Assembly (NCBI GenBank): GCA_023897205.1
Contig: JAHWDD010000005.1
Span: 3,224,001 to 3,288,000, forward strand
DNA from: Exophiala sp. HKRS030
Lineage: Eukaryota > Ascomycota > Eurotiomycetes > Chaetothyriales > Herpotrichiellaceae
Direction of reading: 5' to 3'
DNA: 64,000 bases
The position numbers were made by a program, and so were the translations under genes. Positions 46,045 to 59,378 of the stretch are shown here, piece after piece; positions within the stretch are counted from its first letter, which is position 1, and the number at the start of each line of letters is the position of its first letter. The notes under the pieces are model-generated. The model was not told the origin of the DNA. It was given only the letters and a program-made list of their open reading frames with translations, and did no database searches.

Positions 46045-47372
46045 TGTTAGCGCATGTGTACACCATCGACTGGCTTGGACGGATGGCTAGCATGGAAAGG
46101 AATGTCCGATTAATGAGTGCTTCGTTCCTACTTGCACGAGGATATGTTTAATTCGCACTACGAAGAGCTGGACTAAGGTGTTACTTCATATTGTATGTTG
46201 ATTGTCTCTAGCTTACGAACGACACGGAGGGGTCAAAATAAGCAGGACCATGTGTCAAGCTAGCACAGGGCTGATACCAAAGTGGAGATAAACGTTCTAA
46301 GATATTGCTGGACTGCAGAGCATGTTTCCTGTCGCATTTCGGCGCCAAACGTGTTCACAGTGTACCACGGAACAATCGCACTGTTGATTTACATGGAAGG
46401 AAAACGATACTTGCTAGTCAAAAATGTGTGTACTAAATCATCTTCTCCCTCCTCTCATTCGCCATCGTGATATGAGATGAAACACCTGTCAGCCTCGACA
46501 AGTGCGGCATCTTTCGTCGACATAATCACATGTTCAGTGTTTTCCTGCTCAACGTGACAGCGAGTGTCTGAAAATGCGTTCGACGTTCCCACTGGCATCA
46601 ACTTCCCTGCAACCTAAACGGAATCAACCGGCGCAACATGTCTTGGGATCGTGGGCTTCTCCCAGACACTACCCGAGTGATCTGAGAATAGGAATTGTTC
46701 AAGGCCGGGATGCCTCCGTGGTCCATAGATCTCCAACGGCGATATGATCGACCTCAGCGTGAGTACAAGCATATCCGCATCAGCGAACGCCGCTAGGGCC
46801 ACGAATGCCACCCTTGGTCTCGGGATGATATTTTGAACCTTGGATATTCATGTTGTCCGTTGCCGGTCCAAACCCATCTTGTGTTCTGATCTTCTGGAAG
46901 TTCGTACATTTGAAGCCTCTCTTGTTGGAGAGTAATGCAACAGAAGAGGACCAAGGGCTTGGTCGATCGTATCATCTATCACAGCGGGCACGTAACTTGG
47001 GAAAGCAGACACGGAGAGTACCACGACCACGGCCGATTGGGATATCGATCGCAGTTGGAGGCTGCGACGAACAGTACGTGACTTGATAAAGTGCATTGAG
47101 CGGACATCCGTTCACTTTGTACCTCGCTTTAGACTGTCTTCAAGGACTCACGAGGAATTGACTGGAAGAGACTAATCGAAAAACTGTGGCTGCAGTCGAC
47201 ATGGAGATGAACTTAGTCCTCGAGACTTGGGGGCCCGGTGCGCAATTTTAGGCCACGTTGTAAGCCCACCTAATGGTCTCATCTGACACGCACTGAGGCT
47301 GCTCTGCTTGTACCCATGGTCCGCTCTAAGAGCTCGGATGTGGACACGAGAATGCAAGATGTGGCTCAGGCT
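46045..47372. other. 1.3 kb intergenic, nothing recognised
   Basis: Short frames only on both strands. It lies between the 3' ends of the convergent BTB and membrane-protein genes. No RNA gene seen. Confidence 0.4.
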
Positions 47373-48388
47373 CTAAACACTGGTGTTGTCGATATCCCTC
47401 GGCATGGTAATAAATGGATTTCTTTTCGCGGTTGGGTTCGACGGTAGTTCTTCTTGTGGGAGAGCATGCTCAATATGTCTAGGTTGCGTTTCCAATTTCG
47501 CCATCCAATCTGGTACATTCTCGGGCTTCTTTGCTAATGACAACGGCACCGATGCGTCAGTGGTGGTAAGAGACAACGATGGATCAACGAATGAATCCAC
47601 ATCTGCAAGCGCACTTGACAGCGTTCTCGAGCTCGATTGAACCAGGTCAACAAGCCGTCCAAGCACGGCAAATTCAAGCTTCAGCTTGATACTGTAAATG
47701 ACACTCTTGCATGCCCGCTCCATTGTCCGTAGAGCCTTGTACTCCAACGTGAGAAGGGCGATGTCCATTAGAATAATGATGATGTTGATTATGATCAACT
47801 CGTACATCACCCTTCTTGTCCCTTCACGTTCAATCATGCGAAGCAACTGGACCGTCTTCCACAAATAGATACCCGATATGATGAGCTCTTGGATTGTGAA
47901 CCCGGTCATTTGAATCTTCTCCATATAGAACAACCCACGCGAGAATTGCTCTTGACGAGACCCGTAGAATTTCCCGTATTGAATAATCGTTGTTGCACCG
48001 TGAAAAACGATGGCATCAATGATAATCATCCATTTCACCGCTTTTAGTATTTTCACATCCGTCAGAATCAAGCCGAGCCGAGAATACAGAACAAACGACT
48101 GTCCGAGATCAAAGCGATCCATCCCACGGTACTAAGTGTCATGCAAGCCCAATACACCAGGAGCTGGAAATACTCGAGGAGGAAGCCGACGCAGTACGGT
48201 AGTATTCCGGCTGATGCCACCACGAGGGAGATGCAATAGAGGGTACGCCATTCACGGAACGTCGTACCGATCAACAGCAAAAGCTCGACGCAATTGTAGA
48301 TCGAAAGTGCGATACACACAATGACTGTGATGGCTTCAGCAGTCCAAGTTCCGTTAAAGTTTTCGGATTCTGGGTTTGTCGTAGACAT
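47373..48388 (-). CDS. multi-pass membrane protein (DUF7703-like)
   Basis: Minus strand, ATG at 48388, TAG at 47373-47375. Seven or so hydrophobic helices (for example ITVIVCIALSIYNCVELLLL, LVVASAGILPYCVGFLL, MIIIDAIVFHGATTII, LIIINIIIILMDIALLTL) and a 90-residue cytoplasmic tail. The motif GQSFVLYSRLGLI after helix 4 and the ELLLLIGTTF opening fit a fungal integral-membrane family, as I recall DUF7703. A single frame break at 48119-48120 (GG, within ...STVGW / DRFDLGQ...) is healed by one base, giving 338 residues. Plasma-membrane or vacuolar location not determined; function unknown. Confidence 0.72.
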
Positions 48389-49206
48389 GGTAAGGCTAAG
48401 GAGTCGAAAATGACGGAATCATTCTCAAAGAAACATGATATCCAGCATCAGAGACCTAGTGATCCTGTCATCGTTTGTTCGTTTGTCTTGTGTTAACGAA
48501 GAAGACTGGTAGAAGATGGATGTGTTACTTTCATGGTTCAAACGTGACATATCAAGAACTTGGAATCTGATGAAAACCTGGGGTTTTGTGGGGTTCGCCT
48601 AAGCCTACCACCTACGTCTCGCGTCTATGGGCGTGGATGAGTGCCCCCGGGCCGTAGCATCATCATTCCCCTCGAGTCTCGAGTGACCTGGGTGCCTGGT
48701 CACAACGGAAGCGATGATTGGCAGGTACCAGGATAACTCCCCTTTGGATATGATCAGCTGCCCTGAAGTGATGCAGAGCTTCCCGCCGTCAACTACTCAG
48801 GATCCCACGAGGTGAATTCGGCGATTTTTACCTGGAATGGAGACTCTCTTTGACGGACACATTGAGGCCTCGGGGTTTTATTTCCATGATTCTGATTCTC
48901 AACTGAGGACTATAATTCGGATTTTCCCCTGACCAAATCCAAAGAAGTAGTTGGTCATATTTTTGGCATTGAATCTAATCTGGAGATATTTCGTGGCAAA
49001 AAAAGGCAACTACGAGACAAAGACGATTGCTCTTTCCCGATGTACTGCACCGCTTATGTAACCGTTTAGACGCGCCAAGACACAGATTCCAAAAGCGGCG
49101 AGCCGGACTCTGGCGTGTAAACAAGGTCCGCAGCCACATCGTCTTGAATCTATGTTTTGGCAGAGGATGACATGCGCTCGCTCGAAGGAGAGTTCACTAT
49201 AGTATC
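48389..49206. other. Divergent intergenic between the membrane protein and MAD1
   Basis: 818 bases between two divergent starts, so probably two promoters. No motif stands out beyond short GC-rich patches near 48640-48700. Confidence 0.4.
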
Positions 49207-51556
49207 ATGAGCTCCCCGGCGACCAAGAGAGCGCGACTCTCGACTTCGAGAATATCACTCTCGGGCCGAAAGAGTCTTCAGGGCGGTCCCTCCAGTTTGC
49301 CTCGTCCAGCATCAGCAGTAAGTTTACCAATTGCCAGACAAGAGATGGATTGAAGACTGATCAGAAGTACCAGGCTGCTTCGCAAAGACAAAATAGTACG
49401 CAACCTACATATGATTTCATCACTGGTGGAACCATCGAAGATCCACCGCAGCAACCACTAAGACAATCCAAGTTTCGACAATCGTCTGTAATTCGTCACG
49501 ACAATGCCTCGGATGAGAATCTGCGAGCTCGCATAAATTCTCTTGAATATGAGCTCAAAAACTTACAGCAGGAGCGCAGCCTGCTTGTGCTTCAGCATGA
49601 CAAAGAGTTGAGGGATCAGCAGGCAAGAGCGGAGGCAGAATTCAAAAAGTACCAGACTTCGGAAAGTGTGGCACATAAGTCCGCCCAACGCCAGGAGGCG
49701 TTGGCAAAAGAGCTACGGCAAGCACAAGATGAAAGGATCAACGAGAAGGCTATACTTGAACGGAAACTGCGGGATTTACAGGATCAGAACTCGTCTCTCA
49801 AAGAAGACGCGGAAGATGCCCAGGGACGTTTATCGGATCAAGAGAGACACTACAAATACCAAATCAACGACATTGAAGCCAAGCGAGCGGCTTTGCAGGA
49901 GACTGTTGATACAGTGAAGCGAGACTTGGAGGAATTGTCTCAGCATTTTGAGACCACGCAGGCTCGTCTTTCAGAACGAGATGATAAAGTCGAAACTCTT
50001 GAAGCAGAGGTAGCATCACTGAAATCACATTCTGCCGACAGTGAAGCACTCGCCCTTTTGCAAAGTCAACTGTCCGAGCAGGTAGCTCATATTCGAAAGC
50101 TAGAATCCACGAATAGAGAACAACTTGGTGAGCTGCGAAGGCTGCGCGATGCTCAACGGAGTGTTCAAGTGGTTGAGGAGCAAAAACATGGCCTCGAGAT
50201 CGAGCTCCAGGTTTTGAAAGATGTCCAACGTCAACTAGGGGAAGCACAAATCCAAAAGGAGATCCTAGAAGATGAAAAGCGGACTTGGACAAGCCTACTG
50301 GAGCGTGACAATCAAGGGGATGGCTTTGAGTCACCCGAAGCAGTGGTCAAAGCACTGATTCAGCAACGCATCGAAGTTGCGTCACTCACTGACCGTGTGG
50401 GTAATGTCGAGTCCGAATTGACAGAGAAAGATGAGATCATCAAGGCCTTGGATACTGAAAACTCGACCCTCAAGGCTGAAGTTGAGCGTCTCAAATCCAC
50501 TCAATCAGCACAGGCAGACCCTGCGTCAGATAATAAAGCCTACAAAAGACTTGAAAGACAACGGGTACTGGCGGTTAAGGAGGTTGAATACCTTCGCGCC
50601 CAACTCAAGACTTTCGACACTGAGGAAACAGTGATGTTGGAAAACGTAAATTACGACGCCCAGCGAGCTGAACAGATCAAGCAATTGGAGTCTCTGGTTG
50701 ACCAGTACAAGTCTGAAGCTCAGACAATTCATGCGGAGTTGACCAAGCTTGAGTCTGCTCCTCCTACAGCTCCCACTGTTCCTGATGAACCGCGAGGGAC
50801 GAAGAGATCAGCGGATTCCTTGGAGCAAGACGAGAACAGCAGTCAACAGCTTGGGCCCTTGTTGCGCAAAAACAAAAATCTGCAGATCGCATTACAGAAA
50901 ACAGCTCAACAGTCCCAGCTCCTTGCCACAGAGCTGCAGGCCACTAAAGCTCAGCTCAAAGCACTCCGAGAAAGTTCCAAAACAAGAGTTCTCGAATTGC
51001 GTGACAACCCAACAGCTAAGGCCGAGTTGATCAAAATGTCAACGCTTCGCACGCTGAAGGAGGAGAACGCGGGGCTTCTGGCGCAACTTCGGGGGAGGAT
51101 TTAGCAGGTGTACAAACCGTACCCATCAGCACAGTCGACGCTCTTAAACTCGATCTCAAGGACATGGAAATGGTGGTGGCAGAAAAGGAGAAGCGCATGC
51201 GGCGACAGCGGGAAATATGGACTCAGAAGGCCGGCGAATTCAGGGATGTTATTGCCAGCGTGCTGGGCTTCAAAGTCAACTTTCTGCCGAATGGTAAAGC
51301 AAAGGTTTCAAGCTTGTACTATGGACGAGCGCATGAGGCCGATGAAGATAGCGATGAAGAGGATGAGGACTATATTATCTTCGACGGGGACAACGGCACG
51401 ATGAAGATTAGTGGTGGACCTGAAAGTGCGTTTGGAGCGGAGATTAAGGAGCTTGTCAACTTCTGGGTCAAGGAGAAGAAGCAGATCCCATGCTTTCTTG
51501 CCGCCATGACGCTGGAATTCTATGAGAAGTTCTCGGGCAGGATTGCAGAAGAATGA
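49207..51556 (+). CDS. MAD1: spindle assembly checkpoint protein Mad1
   Basis: Exon 1 49207-49317 (MSSPATKRARLSTSRISLSG...), a 47-nt intron 49318-49364 (GTAAGT...TGATCAG), then a long exon. The middle 600 residues are continuous coiled coil with heptads (EYELKNLQQERSLL..., Glu/Gln/Lys/Leu-rich), the Mad1 scaffold that recruits Mad2 at unattached kinetochores. The C-terminal RWD-like domain (VIASVLGFKVNFLPNGKAKV, then IIFDGDNGTMKISGG, then NFWVKEKKQIPCFLAAMTLEFYEK) is diagnostic. The frame breaks at the G5 run 51091-51095 (QLR-GED); one base restores 767 residues. Acts at kinetochore and nuclear pore. Confidence 0.9.
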
Positions 51557-52476
51557 TGGCTTTGCGGACAGGGTTGGATCACGACATGGAAAGGAGCGAT
51601 TTTTGACAGAAGATGAAGTGGATAAGAATAAGACGCTGCATAAATCGTCAGGCAGATGTTATACATTGCATAAAGGGTGTTATCGCCGAGTATACTCGTG
51701 GTGCTTTTCACTATAGCCCCAGATCCAAGGGGGGTAGAGCTGTTAGAGAGAGGTCAAATGGTATAAATAAGCGACGGGAGCCATCAGGCGCACTATCTAT
51801 TGATTGAAATATCACCTATAGTCCAGCTAGACAAGGGATGTCTTCCGTATGGACCATCGCTAAGACAATAGACCATGTTGAATTGGATGATTGATTACCT
51901 TGCAGGCCCAAGGGCCTACACCTCGGTTACAAGTGCAAATCACGTCGTCACCCCACATTCGGACACTCCAGACCCTCACCCTCACCCTCACCGTCCGTCC
52001 GCGACCACGTGCAAAGGGTAAGCGAAAGGACCAAAAGATCCCATCCCTCCGAACTCCTCCTCCTCATCGTACCTCTCGTACCTCTCGGACCTCTCGTAAG
52101 CGCCCACACACCTGATCTTTCTTGTTTGCCTGCTCGTAATCCTTTGGCCTGTTTTTCCATCGTATCAGCTTGTCGAGCACGCACTACACGCAAAATCACT
52201 CTTGTCCACCACATGTCCAGCATTGACCCATTCATCGCGTGTATCATGGACAATATGCACCGCTATGTTACTACCACCACGCACTAATCTTTGCAACGAT
52301 TCTAACCCTCTAGCCCCAATAACGCGTTCTGCCTAGAACGCCCTCCCAATTGGCAGCAAAAACTTGCAAGCCGCCGCCGGGCCCCAAAGGGCGTGTGTGG
52401 CTGCTCAACAGCCTACCAGCAAAACCCGTCGTATTGAGGATGAAGGTCTACCGCGCCTCGAATTTTAGTTTCAGCC
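51557..52476. other. Intergenic; contains a short CCCTCA repeat
   Basis: 920 bases without a supported gene. Includes the CCCTCA tract at 51973-51992 and a GTACCTCTC repeat at about 52067-52098. The right end is probably the promoter and leader of the gene at 52477. Confidence 0.4.
51973..51992. repeat. Short (CCCTCA)3 tandem repeat
   Basis: Three copies plus two bases of CCCTCA. It differs from the telomere unit CCCTAA at one base, but too short and interior to be telomeric. No function inferred. Confidence 0.6.
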
Positions 52477-54263
52477 ATGCCAAGTACCTTTTTATTCGTC
52501 AATAAGGATGCTGGCAGCACGTCTTTGACTCGTAGCACGGCTAGGGAACAGTCCTCGATCAATTCTCATGTTCAGCGTGGCCGTCGCCATGTCAGGTCTG
52601 GCAATAATGCTGCCCGTGCTGCCTTTCGTGCCAGGACAAGGGTAGCCCGCGATTCTTCCCGTACGGATGATGAACCTGGACTCGATGACACAACTATTAC
52701 GGGCGATGAGCCTGCTTCATCGTCGTCGGCTCCACCTGAAGCACAACCCCTCGACGTTGACAAAAATGCGAAACCTCGACGCAGAAAGTCGATGCCGACC
52801 AAGCTGCCGTCACGATCTCGGTCAAGGTCGAGTGAAGTAACATCAGACCTGACTTCTACCAAGGCCACCAAGGAGTCAGCTCGACCCAGACTGAGTCATG
52901 ATAGAGATGGAGCTGTTCCATCTCCCATGTCGTCAAGCCAGTCGTCATTTTCACCACAGGACATCACGCAAGTCACCCCAACTACCTCGATCCCTTTGCA
53001 CAGTCCGTTGTGAAGTTGGACTCGCATGTCGCGACGCTCTGCCACTATTTCGCAGAAACCTACCATCCCAGCGTTTGGAACGCTGAACGTTGGGGTTCCA
53101 GCGATGGAACTTATACGCACTTGCCTTCCGCCAAGATCATCGTTCAACGGGCCATGCAAAGCGAGGTCGAGATGAACGCCATGCTAGCCTGTATGGCTGC
53201 CCGACGCGAGAACGTCGACGGCTTGCCTGACCAGGGTACCAATAGGTACATGGGGAACGCGTTGATGGCAGTGAGAAAGCGTTTTGGTACTGCTTCGAGG
53301 GATCAATTGCTCCTAATCATATTCCATTTGTACGCTGGAGAGGCTTACAGACAAAATTATCAAGCCGCCAAAATCCACATGAAAGCTGCAGAAAGTTTGT
53401 TCGCCTCATGGGGTGGCCTCAACAACATACCAGACCCCGCGGTCAGAGAGCTCTTCATCCTCGGGGATCTGCACATGTCGGCGGTCCTCCTCGAACCATG
53501 TCAGCTTCCGTGTGTCTACGATCCCGGTCCGTACTGGGAAAGTACCCCAAGCGAACTTCAGCTCGCGCCAGAGCAGGACCTGGACTACATCGCATTGGCA
53601 TTCCGTGGTGCGCCCGTCGATCAATTCATGCCTAAGGAATTGAGCAGGATTATCGATGAAATGTGCGAATGCGCCTGGGTCCTGCAGCATGGCACCGTGG
53701 AGCCTTCGCAAGCATCTAAACATGCTGTCAGGTGGTTGCAGTGGCGGAGTGCAGCCATTCGGTATAGACTATTGGCTTTGAGTTTCCCAGATGCTGGTCT
53801 CGAAGCAGTCAGAGTAGGATTATTGCTATGGGTTTTAATCACGACTGTCCTTCTGGGATTACGCATGTTGGGACCTCGGATCGCACCAAAATTGCAATCA
53901 CTCCTGAGGACAGCGAGAAACCCACATCATCCCTGGAAAACACGTGTGGAGATACAGATCTGGGTGACGACGATGGGCGCCATGTGTGCGGTACCAGACA
54001 GCGAGGTAGAAAAATGGTTTATCCACCGACTCTACGACTTCGGCCTGACGGAAAATATTCGACTCTTTCGCGAAATGCATGGTCCTTCGACCACGACTGT
54101 GGATGTACTCAAAAACTTCCAGGAAAAGTTCTTCTACTATGACAAGATCCAGCGGCCGCGGCTGGAGCGCCTGGCGAAACTCCTAGGCGTGGACACCAGC
54201 GCGGCCGCAGCAGCTCGATCGTCAGTTTCTGATCCGGTAAGAAAGTTCACTCCTCCAACCTGA
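52477..54263 (+). CDS. fungal transcription-factor-like protein without zinc cluster
   Basis: The opening FLFVNKDAG and the basic, Ser/Arg-rich first 170 residues are typical of a large fungal family related to fungal-specific transcription factors but lacking the Cys6 zinc cluster. A conserved segment follows (NYLDPFAQSVVKLDSHVATLCHYFAETYHPSVW), then the long helical middle region (about 180-560). One frame break at the C4 run 52976-52979 is healed by one base, giving 595 residues. A stretch around VGLLLWVLITTVLLGL is hydrophobic, probably a buried helix of the regulatory domain. DNA binding not evident; a regulatory role is inferred from family only. Confidence 0.7.
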
Positions 54264-57200
54264 AAGCGCTACGGCGAATGACCGTCGTAGGTCAACAGTG
54301 GAGGTTCCGAAGGCGGCGATGACAGAGATTGGATTCCCCAAAGTTTCGGCATTCCGACCCTCTCATCAGACGGAGATCACAGTTGACAACGAGATTCCAT
54401 GCCCGGACTCGATGTCAGAGAGCAGGCTAATCGGTCAACATGGGGACTGAGCCACCTGCTGGAAAGAGAGGATACCTGAAGCCAAGGTGAATGATGGATA
54501 CAGGATTAAGATTCGCAAAGGTTCCAAGGAATTTCGTGCCCGATCTTCACTACCATCTACCCCAGGAGAATTATCGTCGGCCCCGGGCGTACAAAGTCCA
54601 CGACACGAAACATCACGACCGACGATCAAATGGTCAACGCTTCACAAATCGAGCGCTGACTTCATTTGATGCCAACCGAAGACGAGAGATTAGAGAGGGC
54701 GATTCAGGAAAGGAACACTGGTAAACTGCAAAAAGCACCTCGAACAACAACACAAGACCCTAATGCTGTCACGGAATAAGTACAAAGCGAGAACATCGGT
54801 AATATGAGTATGGAGCAGAGATGGCTTGAGGCGATCAGATGCAGTCTGTGTATGTTTCAGAAGACGTCAAAGTCGACATGACAATGACAGCCTTCAAAAG
54901 AGAAAGAAAGCGGTCATATGGTGGTGGGATCTGCATTGAGGTAAATGATGATGTCCGAAGATCGTGAGTCGATCTTGAGATGATGACATTTAGCGATGGA
55001 CATAGTAATTTGATGTTGCCATGGAGGAATTCCACCCGTAATGGATGCTACGCTTCTAATCTCTTTTTTACTCTATCTATATCATCATGGAGGTTTTGAC
55101 GATCGTGATATGTGGTGCAATGCGGCAAGAAGTACCTCCGTACATAACCAGGAATCCAGAATCGGGCAATCATTCTTCCGAAGGACGATGCCAAGCACTC
55201 AAAAGGGAAAGGAATTATTCGAGGTGGCCCACAAACGCCGAACTTGTGCCAGCAAAAGTGTGCGTCTTCGAGGCGAGCACTCGTGTGTTGGACTGGATTT
55301 TGACTTCCCAACGCTTGCAGAGCGAGGAGGTTTGATCCGGTGGGACCATGATGGGGACCTCTTACTCTTCTTACCGTGGGCCTGCGTGGTATACTGTATG
55401 CGCTTCATATGTTTCCATGGTCTCTTTCACGTCTTTGGTCACGAGCACACGCTCCCGATTTGTCCCACCAAACTTTCGATCCTGGCAATCCTTTTCCACT
55501 GGGGAGAATACTTACCAAGCTGCTACATTTTCTATCATTGCGCCAGACAGAAATTAGGACAAGAAAGTCAGAGGCCTGGCAGGTCAATTTCCCGTAATAC
55601 TCTTTCGCAACCGACAGGAGCGGTTCTGGTCGATGCGGTACACACAATACACTTGCCCGCCTCTTGACCTTTGATGGTCGTTCTTGATCCTGCAACATCG
55701 GATCCAAGGACATGTCAGCTTTACAAGAAAATGCCTCATTGCCCCATATCTTGCTCGGTCTGTTGCGCTATACGTTGTGATAGTTTGCGCCGCACAAGGG
55801 AGGTTCTGTCGATTCGTCGCGGCCATACTGAGTTATGCGCAGAAACGACCTTGAGGCAGGCAGAACATCGTTCGTGATAGTGGATAAGTCATCGGAGTTT
55901 TTGCCATTTTCCCAAGGATCAAAGTCATCGAGTCATCAACTTCTTGTGCTGGCAACGTTGGCATGTAAAATCCACCCAGTAACCAAGTTGCAACGGTGCG
56001 AAGATGCTCTTGTTCCACGTGGCCCCAGTGCAAGCAGCGACTGCCGAAGGGCACCATGGTGGGTCATGTATATGGATGATAGGGTCCCGAGAGCACCCGT
56101 TCTATCATACGTTATAGGTCGACTCTTTGCTGTGCTGATATGTTCTCCTGCAGACCTCGTATAGCGCACACATCTTCGTCTGAAGACGTAGGAGAAGAAG
56201 GTTTCGCCAAACTGATAACAGGTAGACCCTTCAATAAAGTCGGGGGTTATCGATAGTTCGATGCATGGCCGGGGAATTTTTCAGTAAGCGGATAGAGCTA
56301 GTGTGCTGCCGGTTGGATTTTCGGACCCAAAGTCTGCACAATTGAAGCTTGAGAGATTCTTGCACAGTGTCTGGCGGATGGAAAGATGTGGCGAGGAAGA
56401 AACTCTCTTTGCGCTCGTGTCGTGACTGGCTGGTTTCGAGTCTCCCGGCGCCCAAACCCGGGAACTAATCGATAATATCTGCAAGGGCTCATTGTCCATG
56501 ATGGAGAATACGCCAGAGCTCACTCCACTCAATAATGAACAACCAGTGAGAGCGTCGTTGTACCTGGCGGGCGGCAAAACTTGGCATACGTTGGCAAACA
56601 GATGCATAAGGTGGTGGATTTCTGGAATCATACTCCATCCTTTAACACGCATATCCACGCATGCTATTGCATGCCCAACTATTGCCAGCTAGCCAGCTTT
56701 CCGGTCCAAGGCCAAAAAAACATGGCAAGCTCTTTCTGGGAAAGTCAGGAAAGGCGGCCGCGGCCAAGACGGCCAAGTCTGTTCCTGCATAACCACCACA
56801 ACATTTCAGCCTCCGGGTGTGTTGGACCACCTGACCGTGCATGACACCTTTCCAAGTTGTTGCTGTCAATGCACAAGGTGGCTTTTTCAAGATCCGCGAG
56901 TCAATCCCACAGACGTAGGCGGTTTAGGTCCGTGAGTATACGGAGTACAACATGATAAGAAATTAGTATGTTTATGCCGCTCACCACAGCATTGTGTTTC
57001 AACGCTGCGCATTACCAAGCAACAATATTGAGCAAGTACTTTTGGCTATGCGAATCCAACAACGGCTGGCTCAAGCCGGGTTTTCAACCCAACCGAAGGC
57101 GTCAAATCCAAGATGCCATTTGCCTTCGAGGTATACTCCGGTCTATCGACAAACAAGACGGTGACAAGTCCACGAACCAGGTCAGTAAGCCAATAACAGT

Positions 57201-58574
57201 TGCCGCTAACTACCGGCATTCCTGCAGTCGCATATTAGAACCCGATAGTATGCGATGAACCTCATGTCCAGATGGTGCGAAAACGGACAAATTCGTTGAA
57301 TCTCGTCCTGAAAGACTGCGAACATTTCAGACCACATATACGAACTTGGATGTCGACCAATCCCAAAGCCAGCGCATCAGTAGAGTTTACCGGCCTTTGT
57401 CGAGGAGGTTGGTAACAGAATGATAGAACCGGAATACTAATTGGCGGAAAGTTTTCCAAGCAAGTGACAGATATGGATTCCGAAAGATGGTGGCATCCCA
57501 GTCGAATATGCATTGCATTGCATGGAGTAGGGACAGTTGGTTTTCTTTGCTACCAGGTTCTATTATACTGGCCACATTGGCGTACCTTGGGGTCCGCTCG
57601 GACAGGGTTACTCCAAGATCCGAAAAACTACCGCACAGACACACACATCATGACTCTGGGTCGTGCCCTTTGCCAAGTTTGCAACACCCTCAACAGTTGT
57701 TGAGCCTTTTGCTTCATGGCAACTATGTACATGAATATCTAAAAAGCTGGTATTGGCTTTTGACCATCATACAGGAGCTGATGGCTTGAAGAAAAGAAGC
57801 ATTTTGGAATCAAGTACCGGGAGCATTCTTCTTTGGTTGCCAACCCCCTTCTTTGGCAGGCCCAGTTGCCGAGATGAGACCCATGTTTGAACCACGCCAG
57901 TTGACGTCGAAGAAGCATAAGCTCGAGTCGGCGTCAGGTACGCGAAAAAAGCGACGTCTGCCATTCGTCTGGCGCCAGGAAATTGGCAGACCACGCATGA
58001 AGCTAGGGCGTTTCACTCTGGCGGACCCAAAGCCTAAATGGCCCAAGAAAGCGTGTGGTGACAGGGTAGCCTTGGGCCGCTCCAAGAAAGAGCTCCGTTG
58101 GTATTCCCCGCCGCGAAGATGCTCATTGGTCTTGGGTGTCCGAAGTTCCTGGTGTGGTGGCTCCGCCCGTCCTGTTTGTTGCATCCTGCATTGGGCTTCT
58201 TTTCTGTCTCCCTTCTACTTCTCGTCCAGCAGGTTCGTGTCCACTGTCCACCATCAGTCTTTCTGCATATACATATTGCACAGACGTCTCTTCGACGTCG
58301 TCCGCTCGTTCTGCAGCCGTACCAGCCTACGCTCGCGTTCATTCCTTTACGCAGCAGCATCTCGCTCTCTTACAGCCTCCAAACACTCATTATCGACTCG
58401 ATCTGAGATCGTCACCCCAGCTTCACTCCTTTTTCAAGCAGGACCGCTAAGCACGACCTGTAACCACCTGAACAGCTTTCTCACTCAACAAAGCAAATTT
58501 GCACTCTGAACCAGAACCTACGAAGTTGAAAGTACCTTTAGAAACGTCAGCTTTTCAAGAATACACGCTCGAAG
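54264..58574. other. 4.3 kb without a recognisable gene
   Basis: The longest gene-free stretch. One 208-codon frame (55041-55667, plus, ATG start) is present but shows no family features and its reverse strand is equally open in places, so I do not call it. The 500 bases before 58575 are pyrimidine-rich, consistent with a leader of the secreted-protein gene. No RNA gene seen. Confidence 0.4.
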
Positions 58575-59378
58575 ATGCGCTTCTCAATGAACACCCTGGT
58601 GCTGGCCACCCTAGCAGTTGGTCAAGCACTAGCTGCCTCTGTTGGACACATCCATACTGGTCTACACAACCATGCTCGCAAGCACGACCACGTCGAAATC
58701 GAGTATGAACCCAAATCGGTCTTGGTTGCACAATATGCGGGAACTGACATATGAAACAATAGGAAACGTGCAGCCGCCATCACAGATGCTCATGTTGCAA
58801 GACTGTCCTCCCTTGGAGTTCTATCCACCGGCATCAACTCATACACTCCAACAGCATCCGCTTGGCTCGGCCAGGACGGTCCTTACAAGAACCAGTTCAT
58901 CAATAACTCCACCGAAGATCTGATTCTCGTCGTTTGGGGTGTGGCTGGCTCATGGATCAATGTCATTCAACCCACCATCACCGCTTCCATCCCCGTGGGA
59001 GGATCACTCTGGGTTTCATTCGCCAACGGTGCCTCCGGTGCTTGGACCGCCATCTATTCCGATACCAAGCTCGTCAACGGCCAGGCTTCCAACACCTGGG
59101 GTGAATTCACCTTCGGACAATGGGGTGTGGTTGATGTCTCGCGTGAAGTCAACATGAGCGGGCATCCTCTTAGCATCGTCGGCCCAACCTGCACGACAGA
59201 TATGAACACGTGCGTCTTTGTGTGCGCGACCGGAAACGTGTGCACCTATGGCTACCTTCTCGTCAACTGCGAGAACGGTTCGCAACCAGGCGCCAATTAT
59301 GGCATTCACGAAGGTGCTCCCTCTGGTGGATGCGGTAACATGGGCTTAAGTGCTACTCTGAAGACGACATTCGGTTAA
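58575..59378 (+). CDS. secreted Asp f 4-like protein
   Basis: Exon 1 58575-58702, 60-nt intron 58703-58762 (GTATGA...CAATAG, phase 2), exon 2 58763-59378; 247 residues, no frame break. Signal peptide MRFSMNTLVLATLAVGQALA, then a His-rich propeptide-like piece (GHIHTGLHNHARKHDHVEIE) ending in Lys-Arg, a likely Kex2 site. The mature domain has SAWLGQDGPYKNQF, WGVAGSWINVIQPTI, FANGASGAWTAIYSDTKLV, GQWGVVDVSREVNMSGHP and paired cysteines (C-TTDMNTC-VFVC ... C ... C), all typical of the Asp f 4 family. These proteins are abundant extracellular or wall-associated proteins of unknown activity. Conditionally expressed in related fungi; no regulatory site identified here. Confidence 0.85.

Noticed and set aside
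51973..51992. Telomere-like CCCTCA repeat
   Set aside because: Unit differs from CCCTAA, only three copies, and it lies between ordinary genes.
55041..55667. 208-codon ORF with ATG start
   Set aside because: No family features or domain pattern, and antisense frames are also open, so I cannot support it as a gene.
57853..58509. 218-codon ORF upstream of the secreted-protein gene
   Set aside because: Starts with TTG, lies in the pyrimidine-rich leader region, and its Ser/Phe-rich composition reflects that bias.
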